The notes under the pieces: generated by a model | Seen by the model: the letters and a program-made list of their open reading frames with translations, nothing else | Database searches by the model: none | Told to the model about the DNA's origin: nothing | Part shown: positions 36,701 through 42,281 of the stretch, piece by piece | Layout of the letters: each line of letters opens with the position of its first letter | Position numbering within the stretch: position 1 is the stretch's first letter | DNA from: Anaerolineales bacterium | GTDB lineage: Bacteria; Chloroflexota; Anaerolineae; 4572-78; J111 | Assembly (NCBI GenBank): GCA_015075405.1 | Contig: JABTUK010000002.1 | Coordinates: forward strand, 62,001-126,000 | Length of the DNA: 64,000 nucleotides | Direction of reading: 5' to 3' | Translations under genes and position numbers: made by a program

Positions 36701-39266
36701 CGGCAATATCGTCTGGATTGACGACGGGGCGGGCGGGGGCGCGGCCAACAACGGCGCTCTTGACGGAACCGAAGCGGGCATTGACGGCGTTCAAATTCAC
36801 CTGTACCGCCAGGGCCAAACCCCCGGCGTGGATACGCCAGTGTTGATTACCACCACCGCCGCCGGCGGCTTCTACCAGTTCGACAACCTCATCCCCGGCC
36901 AATATTTCGTTCACATCCCGGCTTCTCAGTTTGCTTTGGGGCAGCCGCTGCACGGTTACGCTTCCAGTACCGGGGCCGGTAACGACGAAACCACCGACCA
37001 GGATGGGGATGAAAACGGGATAGACAGCCCCACCCCGGCCACCACCGGCATCAGCAGCCAGGTGTACGAGCTCCAGCCCAACAGCGAGCGCACCGGCGAG
37101 GACCAGGGCAATTACACCGGCATCCTCGACGATGACAACGTCAACTTCACCGCCGACTTCGGCTTCTATCCGCAGCCGGTGCTCCATCTGGACAAACAGG
37201 TTTCGCCCACCGGTACCATCAGTCCCGGCCAGCGCCTCGATTACACTATCTGCTTTAGCAACAGCGGCAGATTGACTGCCACCAACGTGGTCATTACCGA
37301 TTTTGTGCCGTTCAACACCACCTATATTCCCGGCAGCGTCATCGCGCCTGCGCCGGTCGGCGTTGAGTATCAAGACAACGGCGGCGGGTTTGTCGGGACA
37401 GAGCCAATCACCACCACCGGCCTGCGCTGGACGCTGGCTCAGTTAGCCCCGGCAGAAATTGTCTGTGTTGGCTTCTCTGTTCAGGTCAACCTGACCATCA
37501 GCGATACTACGTCTGGCCTGTCGGTGATGGCCTCACCTTTGGGCTGGATTGTGCTGGAAGGTGATACCAGTGGGCTGGAAATCATCACCCGGACCACCCT
37601 GGCTACGCCTTCGGTCACGCCGACGCCGACGCCTACGGTGACCCCCATCCCAACAGAGACCATCACCCCGACGCCGGAAATTACCACCACCCCCGATTTG
37701 ACAATCACCGTCACTCCCACCCCCGCGCCGACGCCGCTCATCACCGCGACGCCAACGATAACTGTAACCGATACACCGACCCCCATTCCGACGCCGACCC
37801 TCGAAGCGACGGCTACTCTTACCCCCACAGAGACGGCCACTCCCACCCCCACCGAGACGGCCACCATGACGCCAACCGAAACGCTTGCGCCCACCGCTAC
37901 CGCCACCCTGGAGCCAACCGCAACCGAGACGGCGACTGAAACACCGACTGAAACGCCGACCGCCCTTCCCACCGAGACGCCGCTGCCCACTGTTGAGCCA
38001 ACCCCGACAGCCCAGGCCATGCGGTCTCACCCATTCCTGATTGCAGTCGGTATGTTGGCGGTCCCAGTCTTATATGGCCAGCCGGCCTTCCAGGAGCCAA
38101 TCACGCCAACCGATACCGCCACCGTCGAACCGGCGACTTCGCCGGAAGCGACGGCCACGGATGCCCTTGAGCCAACCGTCACCGCCCTTCCAACCGAGAC
38201 TCCGCTGCCGGAAGACACCGCTACCGCTGTTGTTTCACCGACTGAAACACCGGCAGTAACGCTAACCACCGAGCCAACAACTATCCCAGAGGTGACAGCC
38301 ACGCTGACGCCAACGTCTACGGAGGTAGTCATAACCCCGGAGGTCACCCCAACCATCACCCCGACGCCGACGGTGGAAATAACCCCTGAAATCACCGCTA
38401 CCCCCACCGTAACCGCGCCCGTAGCGGCTGAGAGCTATCCGATTGTGCCGTTTGATACGGTCATCATAAATATTCCTAATACGGCCATCATCAGCAGCGA
38501 TCAAACCCCCACCCAAACGGCGGTGGTAACAAATCCGGTGATTCGCATTGTTGACCCGTTCATCACTAAGGTGGTTAATCCCAGAAATGCCAGCCCCGGC
38601 GATGAGGTCAATTTCACCATTACCGTTGAAAATCCCGCGCCGCCTTCAAACGCCAACGCCACCAACGTTACCCTGGTTGATCCTCTGCCCTACCTGGTTG
38701 ATCTGGTTAGTTTTAATACCTCGTCCACGCCGCCCGGCCTGGTTGACAGTGTGACCGTCATCACCAATGTTGTGCCGATTGTGGGCCATCCCCACGGCAT
38801 TACTCAAACAATAGCGACTACCATCACCGTCGCCATTCCGGTTTTGGGGCCAAATCAGCAGGTCGTTCTCAATCTAACCACCCGCGTCAATAATCTGGCC
38901 AGCCCGCCGCCGCAAACAATCAGAAACACGGCCTTCCTCACCTTTAACGAAGGAACCGTGCCGCCGGTGCGCGTCTCGGTCAATGTGCCGCTGCCGCCCG
39001 ACACTCGTACGGATGACGACGACGATGATGATGATGATGATGACGCCAACATTCCACCACCGCCCACAAGCACTCCGTCGCCCGCGCCGCCGATTCAAGC
39101 GCCGCCTGTCCCGCCGGTTAACCTGCTGCCGGAGACAGGATTACGAGCCGCGTTGAATGTTGGTTCTTCCACAGGCTTAAGCCGGGTGTGGCTGGGGCTG
39201 GTAGCTTTGCCTCTGGCTGGCCTTGTTTGCTGGTACTTGTGGCATTTTAACCGAAAGCGCAAATGA
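24798..39266 (+). CDS. Giant LPETG surface protein (4,822 aa; DUF11, concanavalin-like, SdrD-B repeats)
   Basis: The start at 24798 is chosen for AGGAGGAG 5 nt upstream. Layout: signal peptide ~1-32; a low-complexity stretch with three LP(R/G/D)WF motifs (~residues 66-168); a long run of DUF11-type beta repeats (~205-1870, typical VxxTDTLP...); a concanavalin/LamG-like domain (~1872-2055, …FDDVLVTRLG); more DUF11; eleven SdrD-B-like repeats (~2471-4122) with IGNxVWxDxxxDGxxD calcium-site patterns. The last five are 161-163 residues each and almost identical. Then one DUF11, a Pro/Thr-rich spacer (~4268-4540) interrupted by a hydrophobic segment (~4408-4433), a DUF11, an 11-Asp run (4739-4749), LPETG (4777-4781), a membrane helix and a basic tail. 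Calcium-rigidified adhesin/stalk is the likely role. Confidence 0.85.
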   Translation: MSHAFRQKLSSYLSLFALLVNLLPPAPLAQAYEAEPIPAEAAPHSPTPALISESKSLTPVSSRSDAVLPRWFKPPTRPALDSNQTAGLTLAQPPALIQLEANRQRAAISSQKSVVSSQKSEIGSQLSSAVLPGWFQPDPSPAAPVSGPQPALSLSNGAPVILPDWFKVQEDFSPAPLLPRPPADSQSFALDSSAEPAPAAALPPLRPMAAPIPQVQVTVSAPASVSAGNFAGDTYTITVRNGSASTTGFNFFITATIPAAGFIYVPGSAVWISSASGAITYTDSYTDPLVVWTPNITRNLLPGEVVTLTFRMTTDGSAISGQRLDANAVYENPVGSPGSNNGGVNITVGRGNLVISKSPTVQDGTFGDVITWTIEAANTGLGNVYSATVSDTIGIGYTNVDFSQLNVTPFTLTVGERRSFVVTATINSCNNLTNTGQTWWSIGNSEGDGLITNPATDTADIAYLLEEPAISLDANSLAFAYCNPTPQTAVVTVTNSGGAALNFTLDSNLESQPFTVGPALGWTYDPVTGVFSRTATGGVITTTPVTLSFMVTPTFDVCSAPSSGSFNFTANYRDACGLSFNGPSVGVNYTYGAGELPTFDLAKSSSVSATFAGQTSQFFVDFDIQNVQNISGNIIITDIVPSVFTTTAVTPSVGSFVQAGNVVTWTIPAAVGPGAFTGRLTLTVQALDVISDCGTNSIATNTASGQAPVRCASCSPLSDTAQASVIIQNFAGTAFPKEFSTDGQVCGLITMTNRYSMPINSWAGVVFTETMGFNDGVPGDDVPPGTLTYVPGSLVVIIDGVNRTSEVTITQTAPQLVLNFGGVTVPTGTHSITVAYSLSILDGVLAGNPQVSFFDWSIFNVPDAGGSDTCQNGGAFFQGAPIDLQRADLQIDISPDSFDSCATVPVILTVSDPDLAANSLVANNIVVTFNVGSPDFGTISGYTYGGGFAGNPVTVTTGTNIITWTFQNPLTQTGTTTGTISFSMTRSCTAPNLRAGVSFTDRCGIDYGNTDANPGTTTPPNVTLFVTPDQFTVNENRATWRIYATNNGAGTAGRTLITNTISAGLQFVTYTTNLSAQVNLLTPGPFNPGDDVVWEVLNLAPNQQVRIDVSSVNVVACDPLNASVTLSSGCLGDGSCSSPQSDTINFLVPPFAVRTSNAQTADLPFCDTGEVILTVKNSSASAHIYQLVVSQTISFLEYISGSTRMTVTDRSGAVIAGLANIPFEPVTSTLGADTILTWQLTNPGITLSQTQILTDRAAEDLITIRFLVQTDCSLPGNTVVRSQAAGLHSCGTFFTSVENAVTLPKQQPDITLAKQGRNITKGDPAFADTVFGEPGDVVVWRITARNDTGAYFAQNVLVTDNLPDNMDLVTPTANSASGVITTAPGLVTWDLGDLPADGVDRTLFITTTIDPEATACQSTSINTATLVYGCDNGCTAQPLTATASLQSRPSLTAQTLDTTPLNTCGGLMTIALTNDGPPAYDVFVTDTLPSGFVYQEFVSASTTPNISPTAGVTTGVFAWTGGLTLPTGVTTLTFRVANSSTTGACAVPVSGPNNLTISYDDNTSCTNTGPYTTTSNSSVTVQNPNLVIDKSPLNRVADVGTVVSWTVAITNSGPGAAIGVLITDTVGSGFTGISAGNGSDADETNTPTVAGQVITWSPAVTIASGDSWRAIVTATVAPAGSGVPTNSVQASGSCGSGCAYTSGISDTAFVTLLTEFDKAPTVQTGTIGSLVVFTFSTSLPDIDALYQNLTLTDTLPTGLGYVSSIVTYTFDGDNAGGTTLISTTPSLAPGSLASGNVVWNLGNLPGSALINGVITAVIQSVATNTNGVSRTNNLQMTYVDEGQSYLFTDTAQVNIVEPILHLGKSYVTPAGCNATLLIDNFNGGVAGWTDTGGSTWTLNNGMRVAPIGGTGLGRVSRTGSTAWTDYSYSAMIRSTSTTGQIGLIFRASGATTFYRFRWGTETTNNRRLERVVSNSIQDTLQQDTQPYTVGQWYHVEIRAEGNRLRVWVDGALVFDVTDTSPNALTSGNIGLNALNQTNAFFDDVLVTRLGQQGCFVGANDLVTYTLTISNQGQLPGYDLVITDAIPAGMSLVTYSLQSDDPASAFTTTPTPPVPGAANLVWNINQLTNTAPFNPLAHTALTITVVLSVSDGITANTFLSNQAALTYDNWPGDSSPTVISRTYSGGSHSAAVQTVNGGITKTTVFSPPPTATLGSLVTYTLIVPASPITATLYNVVITDQLNTPRFFIEAVTTGGGTGGAASFDQATGLITATFASVPHDTQALVTVTARISHEFPSPATDIPAGPGPDVVTNSAVMTHATATVITTSNVVTTNVGEPVIDIAKQGAITSDPQVAIYTITVTNTGNSPAYSLLITDNLPAGITPTTISNGGVYSPDSQTIAWTIGFLDVPPPPANTLTLTYTARLSQAIYSGSRFTNTVGITTTSLTDTIPGVRPYTDTAVFTLTWPLGRLGDYVWYDFDNDGIQNSNPNEFPIGGVILELFDSVGGTLIATTTTSITGFYIFENLPLNVTYTVRISDASYGPGGPLQPYTQTLLTASGATTATDSNASITATFGGLGYAITTTLTPVFTEDLTLDYGFVRLVEIGNYVWFDVNNDGVQNDGPGNGFDGVTVTVTYPDGRIFTTTTTSGGFYTFTVPVSQPYTITVTADNFNPGGPLESFTNTLINAGGDDALDSDGVPSGGGLVTVTPAITQNNYTFDFGLVELVSLGNQVWFDVDNNGILDAGEVGVPGVAVELYQDTNGDGQYTPGVDGLISTTNTSSGGFYTFTNLLPSFFPTQTYLVVITSTNFTGAGPLVNYQNSDGSVNGNSDLNERDHGLVTGTLGAGGFVASTPISLTNNSEPINDGDSDANSNLTIDFGFYRLSLGDQVWSDDNNNGIIDGAEAGVPSVTVILYDATGTTVLSTTTTDANGFYTFTNLVSATYVVGFVLPGGYSSSTDIGTSANPNNNVNSDDNGVVISGTVVRSNPVALTPGDNGAQNQNTVTTATGSTHNPTVDFGIVPLVSLGNQVWFDVDNNGILDAGEVGVPGVAVELYQDTNGDGQYTPGVDGLISTTNTSSGGFYTFTNLLPSTTPAEAYLVVVTTTNFSSGGPLFEYYNSDGSADGNSDLNERDHGVVTGTLGAGGFVASTPVSLTVGGEPVTDGDTNASSNLTIDFGFYRLSLGDQVWFDNNNNGLLDGSETGAPGITVRLYDATGTTVLSSTTTDANGFYTFTNLFSGTYIVEIVPPATFTSSTDIASSINPDNNVNSDDNGVNLTPTGTIRSNPVTLIPGSTGAQNENIVNNAAGSTHNPTVDFGLVQMVAIGNVVWIDDGVGGGVADNGIRDGAEVGVDNVEIHLYRQGQTPGVDTPVLTTTTSGGGFYQFDNLAPGQYFIHIPASEFGPGQPLVGYVSSSGAGTDETTDQTGDENGIDSFTPATTGISSQVYDLQPNSEQTGEGQPNYTGILDDDNVNFTADFGFVQAVAIGNIVWIDDGAGGGTANNGIRDGAEAGINGVEVHLYRQGQTPGVDTPVLTTTTAGGGFYQFDNLTPGQYFIHIPASEFGVGQPLVGYVSSSGAGSDETTDQTGDENGIDSFTPGTTGISSQVYDLQPDSEQTSEGQPNYTGTLDDDNVNFTADFGFVQAVAIGNVVWIDDGVGGGAANNGIRDGAEVGVNGVEVHLYRQGQTPGVDTPVLTTTTAGGGFYQFDNLTPGQYFIHIPASEFGAGQPLSGYLSSTGAGTDETTDQTGDENGIDSLVPASTGISSQVYDLQPDSEQTGEDQPNYTGTLDDDNVNFTADFGFVSSELVAIGNIVWIDDGAGGGAANNGILDGAEAGVDAVEVRLYRQGQTPGVDTPVLTTTTAGGGFYQFDNLAPGQYFVHIPASEFGPGQPLEDFVSSVGSGADETTDQTGDENGIDSPSPVTTGISSQVYDLQPNSEQTGEGQTNYTGILDDDNVNFTADFGFVELVAIGNIVWIDDGAGGGAANNGALDGTEAGIDGVQIHLYRQGQTPGVDTPVLITTTAAGGFYQFDNLIPGQYFVHIPASQFALGQPLHGYASSTGAGNDETTDQDGDENGIDSPTPATTGISSQVYELQPNSERTGEDQGNYTGILDDDNVNFTADFGFYPQPVLHLDKQVSPTGTISPGQRLDYTICFSNSGRLTATNVVITDFVPFNTTYIPGSVIAPAPVGVEYQDNGGGFVGTEPITTTGLRWTLAQLAPAEIVCVGFSVQVNLTISDTTSGLSVMASPLGWIVLEGDTSGLEIITRTTLATPSVTPTPTPTVTPIPTETITPTPEITTTPDLTITVTPTPAPTPLITATPTITVTDTPTPIPTPTLEATATLTPTETATPTPTETATMTPTETLAPTATATLEPTATETATETPTETPTALPTETPLPTVEPTPTAQAMRSHPFLIAVGMLAVPVLYGQPAFQEPITPTDTATVEPATSPEATATDALEPTVTALPTETPLPEDTATAVVSPTETPAVTLTTEPTTIPEVTATLTPTSTEVVITPEVTPTITPTPTVEITPEITATPTVTAPVAAESYPIVPFDTVIINIPNTAIISSDQTPTQTAVVTNPVIRIVDPFITKVVNPRNASPGDEVNFTITVENPAPPSNANATNVTLVDPLPYLVDLVSFNTSSTPPGLVDSVTVITNVVPIVGHPHGITQTIATTITVAIPVLGPNQQVVLNLTTRVNNLASPPPQTIRNTAFLTFNEGTVPPVRVSVNVPLPPDTRTDDDDDDDDDDDANIPPPPTSTPSPAPPIQAPPVPPVNLLPETGLRAALNVGSSTGLSRVWLGLVALPLAGLVCWYLWHFNRKRK
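25117..25172. repeat. Word repeat inside the giant gene (AGTCAGTAGTCAGAAGTCAG)
   Basis: AGTCAG/AGTAGTC words of the same kind as intergenic hairpins at 12472 and 60502 encode the ISSQKSVVSSQKSEIGSQL segment between the first and second LPxWF motifs, in frame. Confidence 0.6.
25353..25372. repeat. CCAAAGC hairpin inside the giant gene
   Basis: CCAAAGC, TTC, GCTTTGG followed by ACTCC. It resembles the GGAGTCCAAAAGC hairpins at 41046 and 49409, here within coding sequence. Confidence 0.45.
32970..34754 (+). repeat. Two tandem ~297-aa units (SdrD-B pairs)
   Basis: The sequence from 32970 recurs from 33861 (offset 891 bp). About 200 bp at the start of each unit are nearly identical (…SLGNQVWFDVDNNGILDAGE…), the rest more diverged. 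This indicates duplication of a two-domain block within the giant gene. Confidence 0.75.
34755..37170 (+). repeat. Five near-identical 483-489-bp tandem repeats
   Basis: Units begin at 34755, 35238, 35721, 36210 and 36693, each opening with AIGN(V/I)VWIDDG(V/A)GGG and ending ...DDDNVNFTADFGF. Spacing is 483, 483, 489 and 483 bp; the fourth junction has two extra residues (SE). Near-identity at DNA level implies recent expansion or gene conversion. Copy number could vary between cells and be miscounted by short-read assembly. Confidence 0.85.
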
Positions 39267-39275
39267 TGGTATAAT
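39247..39275 (+). promoter_or_regulatory. Promoter of the sortase gene
   Basis: TTAACC (39247-39252), 17-bp spacer, TATAAT (39270-39275). It lies across the giant gene's stop codon and 50 nt before the sortase ATG, so sortase can be made independently of the giant gene. Confidence 0.5.
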
Positions 39276-39326
39276 GTGGTGCACTGTTATAAACCCTGAT
39301 CGTATTAAGACTCAGAAGGGATATTA

Positions 39327-40082
39327 ATGCAGCGAAAACTGATTGCCCTAGTGGGGATTGTTAGCCCTTTACTTCTGGTGGGCTGCGCGGCAGTAGTTTT
39401 ATTGAGTAGCACAATTTGTTGGTTTTTGTTGGGGCCAGAGCAGCAATCACAGATCATCCGGATTATTCCGGTGGCCCCTCTGGCAACAATGCCGGCCACC
39501 CTACCCGAAGTTAAAGAGGAGGCAATCGCCGCCGCTCCGGTGGAACAGGTTGCGCCGCCCGTTTCTCCGATTACAGCGGGACCGGCCAATATTGTCGAAG
39601 AGGTATTGGGCTTTGCTTTACCGCCTGGCTCGGTCAACTCGGTGACGCAGGAAGGGGTGGCAACGCGGGTGGTCATCCCCAAACTTGGGGTGGACGCGCC
39701 GGTGGTGTTGGCCCCCATCAAAGATCAGACCTGGCAGGTTGATCATTTAGGGCAAGCTGTGGGTCATTTGGAAGGCACAGCCCCCCCCGGCTCAAATAGC
39801 AATATTGTTTTGGCCGGGCATGTTACCCTGACTCAAGACGTGTACGGGCCGTTTGCCGGCCTGGGGCAGTTGACCGCCGGGGATATGGTTACAGTCTACT
39901 ATGGCGCTCAACTATTCAACTACATGATAGACGGCTTACAAACGGTTGACCGCACCGCCGTTGAGGTGACTTATCCTTCGGAAACGGGCCAGATTACCCT
40001 GATTACCTGCAACAATTGGAGCAGTGAAGAGGGCCGCTATATCGAGCGCCTGATTGTCAAAGGTCATTTGGTTAAACAATAG
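39327..40082 (+). CDS. Sortase family transpeptidase
   Basis: A 251-aa N-terminally anchored protein (hydrophobic residues ~5-36). The sortase barrel has IPKLGVDAPVV at its start, catalytic H165 in LAGHVTL, C228 in LITCNNW and Arg in GRYIERLIVKG (R237 or R241). The spacing H-63-C-9/13-R fits class E/F/D-like sortases. It should cleave LPETG between Thr and Gly and join the substrate to a wall or pilin nucleophile. It sits immediately downstream of three LPETG proteins, its presumed substrates. AGAAGGGA precedes ATG. It has its own promoter and a terminator right after. Confidence 0.9.
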   Translation: MQRKLIALVGIVSPLLLVGCAAVVLLSSTICWFLLGPEQQSQIIRIIPVAPLATMPATLPEVKEEAIAAAPVEQVAPPVSPITAGPANIVEEVLGFALPPGSVNSVTQEGVATRVVIPKLGVDAPVVLAPIKDQTWQVDHLGQAVGHLEGTAPPGSNSNIVLAGHVTLTQDVYGPFAGLGQLTAGDMVTVYYGAQLFNYMIDGLQTVDRTAVEVTYPSETGQITLITCNNWSSEEGRYIERLIVKGHLVKQ

Positions 40083-40104
40083 TCATTAAACCCATTCGAT
40101 ATGC

Positions 40105-40134
40105 AAAAAGCCACCGTTACAGTGGCTTTTTTGT
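40105..40134 (+). terminator. Terminator after sortase
   Basis: AAAAAGCCAC (40105-40114), CGTTACA, GTGGCTTTTTT (40122-40132), then TGTTTG: a perfect stem and U-tract, 23 nt after the stop codon. Bidirectional in form. Confidence 0.88.
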
Positions 40135-40177
40135 TTGCCAGGCTGGTTTTCGGCGGCTCGTGTCCTTTAACCTGCTT

Positions 40178-40206
40178 TTGTCATTCCCTCTCACTCGTGC
40201 TAAACT
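40178..40206 (+). promoter_or_regulatory. Promoter of the 258-aa surface protein
   Basis: TTGTCA (40178-40183), 17 bp, TAAACT (40201-40206), 40 nt before ATG 40247. The same -10 variant occurs in front of recA. Confidence 0.5.
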
Positions 40207-40246
40207 CTGTTAGCCTATCTCTAAATTTGGATATCGAAATCACACG

Positions 40247-41023
40247 ATGGTAAAAAAACAGCAAACTCTATTTAAGTATCTTATTTTACTCACTATTCTG
40301 ACCCTACTGGCTACTGGGCTGGCTCCGTTGGCCAGGGTTATGGCGGCCCCCGTTTTGCAAGGCGAAGACCTGGCTATTATTGACGCCCCGGCCAGCAACG
40401 CGGTGGTGCGCGGTCAAGTCCAGATTATCGGCAGTTCCGATCATCCCTCGTTTCAATTCTATATCATCGAATTTTCGCCGGAGCCAGTCACGGGTGATCA
40501 ATGGCAAATTATTGGCGCGACTCGCAACACGCCGGTTATCAACGGGGTGCTGGAAACCTGGGATACCACCCTGGTCCCCGATGGCAGTTATACCTTGCGT
40601 TTACGCACGGTCCGGCTGGATGGCAATTACACCGAAGCCTTTTCGCAGCAGGTGGTTGTAGCCAATACGCAGCCGCTCCCTACTGATACACCCGTGCCAA
40701 CCGAAGAAGTAGAAGTGATTGTGCCGGCAGGCCCCCCTACAGAAACGCCAACACCCTTGCCTCCCACCCCCACTGTTTCTATCGAGCAGCCCATTGTCGA
40801 AACCCCCACCCCCCGCCCCGTCGAAACCAGCGCCCCGCTCCAGGACCCGGATGAAGTGACCTCTTTCATTCCTACGGTCAGCGGCTTTTCCCTGACCCCA
40901 CTCCGAGATGCATGCATTTATGGGGCCGGGGTGATGCTGGGCGTCTTTTTGCTCTTTGGCTTTTTGGCCGCGCTGCGCACCTTTATTATGGGCTTTATCC
41001 ACCGCATGCGGCGGCGAAGGTAG
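40247..41023 (+). CDS. Membrane-anchored Pro/Thr-rich surface protein
   Basis: A 258-aa protein. Basic N-terminus and Sec signal (residues ~8-34, ending AAPV). An Ig-like beta domain at ~37-140 has IDAPASNAVVRGQVQIIGSS and ...DTTLVPDGSYTLRLRTV..., as in surface proteins with Big-type folds. A Pro/Thr spacer lies at ~142-205, then a C-terminal membrane helix (IYGAGVMLGVFLLFGFLAAL) with RMRRRR. It has no LPxTG motif, so it is held by its helix rather than by sortase. It belongs to the surface island by position and composition but has its own promoter. Confidence 0.7.
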   Translation: MVKKQQTLFKYLILLTILTLLATGLAPLARVMAAPVLQGEDLAIIDAPASNAVVRGQVQIIGSSDHPSFQFYIIEFSPEPVTGDQWQIIGATRNTPVINGVLETWDTTLVPDGSYTLRLRTVRLDGNYTEAFSQQVVVANTQPLPTDTPVPTEEVEVIVPAGPPTETPTPLPPTPTVSIEQPIVETPTPRPVETSAPLQDPDEVTSFIPTVSGFSLTPLRDACIYGAGVMLGVFLLFGFLAALRTFIMGFIHRMRRRR

Positions 41024-41045
41024 GAGTCGTCACGAGGATGAAAAT

Positions 41046-41074
41046 GGAGTCCAAAAGCTATGCTTTTGGACTCC
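41046..41074. repeat. GGAGTCCAAAAGC hairpin
   Basis: Perfect 13-bp arms, 3-nt loop TAT; an outer pair GAAAATGG / CCATTTTC surrounds it. Same family as 49409-49441, where paired bases differ but pairing is kept. Confidence 0.65.
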
Positions 41075-41122
41075 GACAAAGCCATTTTCGGAGAAAAAGA
41101 AATAAGACACTGATGATACGCC

Positions 41123-41199
41123 TTTCTAATTTCTTATTTCTAATTTCTTATTTCTAATTTCTTATTTCTAATTTCTTATTTCTAATTTCTTATTTCTTA
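41123..41199. repeat. 14-bp tandem repeat (TTTCTAATTTCTTA)
   Basis: More than five head-to-tail copies of a 14-bp AT-rich unit between the surface gene and pth. Copy number may vary. Confidence 0.8.
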
Positions 41200-41210
41200 A
41201 TCTTTAAGCT

Positions 41211-41840
41211 ATGCCCGTTTCATTTCCCCTGTTTGGAAAATCTTCCAAAGAAAAATCTGCCGGTCCCGTCGAGTGGTTGATTGTGGGGCTGGGCAATCCC
41301 GGCGCAAAATATATTGACACCCGCCACAATGCCGGCTGGCATCTGCTGGATACGATTGTGCGTGATCAGTCCGCTTTTCGCTTTGACGAAAACCGCAACA
41401 AAGGCTTGATTGCGCGGGGCGAGTTGGTCGGGGTCAAGGTAGCGCTGGTGAAGCCGCAAACCTATATGAATTTGAGCGGCGAGGCTGTCGGTCCGATTGC
41501 CCGTTTTTACAAAGTGCCGCCGGAGCGCATCCTGGTGGCGTTTGACGATGTAGATTTACCAACAGCCACCCTGCGGATACGGCCCAAAGGCGGCGCGGGT
41601 GGGCATAAAGGTATGCGTAGTATTATTCAACATTTGGGGACCGAGGATTTTCCCCGGCTGCGGCTGGGCATTGGCCGCCCCGTAGGGCAAATGCCGGTAG
41701 AGGCTTATGTGCTCCAAAAATTTAAGCCAGATGAATGGGAAGCTATGCTTGAACTTTATCAACGGGGAGTTGAGGCTGCTAAAGCCATCTTAAAAGATGG
41801 ACTGGATAACGCGATGAACCAATTTAATAGCAAAAGTTAA
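41211..41840 (+). CDS. pth: Peptidyl-tRNA hydrolase
   Basis: A 209-aa enzyme that frees tRNA from stalled peptidyl-tRNA. Family blocks: LIVGLGNPGAKYIDTRHNAGW (catalytic H39), KPQTYMNLSGEAV, FDDVDLPTATLRIR (catalytic Asp) and GGAGGHKGMRSIIQHLGT. It has about 18 extra residues at the N-terminus compared with typical Pth, so a start nearer the LIVGLGNP block is not excluded, though no later ATG is available before it. Confidence 0.95.
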   Translation: MPVSFPLFGKSSKEKSAGPVEWLIVGLGNPGAKYIDTRHNAGWHLLDTIVRDQSAFRFDENRNKGLIARGELVGVKVALVKPQTYMNLSGEAVGPIARFYKVPPERILVAFDDVDLPTATLRIRPKGGAGGHKGMRSIIQHLGTEDFPRLRLGIGRPVGQMPVEAYVLQKFKPDEWEAMLELYQRGVEAAKAILKDGLDNAMNQFNSKS

Positions 41841-41854
41841 CACCCCGACCAATT

Positions 41855-42232
41855 TTAGTTCCGTTGGCCGATCATGGTTTCAATCTTTTCGGCCAGAGCC
41901 AGAGGGCTAAAAGGCTTGGTAATATAATCGTCGGCGCCGGCCGCCTTGCCGGCTTCGATGTTGCTTTTTTGACCGCTGGCGGTTAGTAAAATAATGGGGA
42001 TATCTTGAGTAGAGGGGTCTTTTTTGAGATAGCGGCACACCTCCAGGCCATCCCACTCACTGCCATACAACATGACATCCAGCAAAATCAGATGGGGGTG
42101 TTCCTTTTGGGCTAACTGGAGGGCCTGCTGTCCATTTTCGGCCAGGAAAAGTTGATAATTATAAGTCTGAAGGGTTACTGCTACCAGTTCGCGGACTTGA
42201 GGCTGGTCATCTACTATCAGAATTTTCTTCAA
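41855..42232 (-). CDS. Stand-alone response-regulator receiver domain
   Basis: A 125-aa CheY-like protein: D8/D9 acidic pocket, phospho-acceptor D52 in ILLDVMLYG, T84 and K106 (ITKPFSP). No output domain, so it works by protein contact or as a phosphate relay. Its kinase is not in the window. It converges on pth and follows the DUF5317 gene by 49 bp on the same strand, possibly in the same unit. Confidence 0.88.
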   Translation of the reverse strand: MKKILIVDDQPQVRELVAVTLQTYNYQLFLAENGQQALQLAQKEHPHLILLDVMLYGSEWDGLEVCRYLKKDPSTQDIPIILLTASGQKSNIEAGKAAGADDYITKPFSPLALAEKIETMIGQRN

Positions 42233-42281
42233 TTGTTAAGCTCCCTACGCCCTACTTGCTTTAGATTACCCCCATCCATCC

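Noticed and set aside
39340..39395. Lipobox in the sortase N-terminus (LLVGC)
   Set aside because: The Cys is followed by more hydrophobic residues, as in a signal anchor; sortases are normally retained by an uncleaved N-terminal helix.
41123..41199. CRISPR-like tandem array
   Set aside because: The units are 14 bp with no unique spacers between them and no cas genes nearby; it is a simple tandem repeat.
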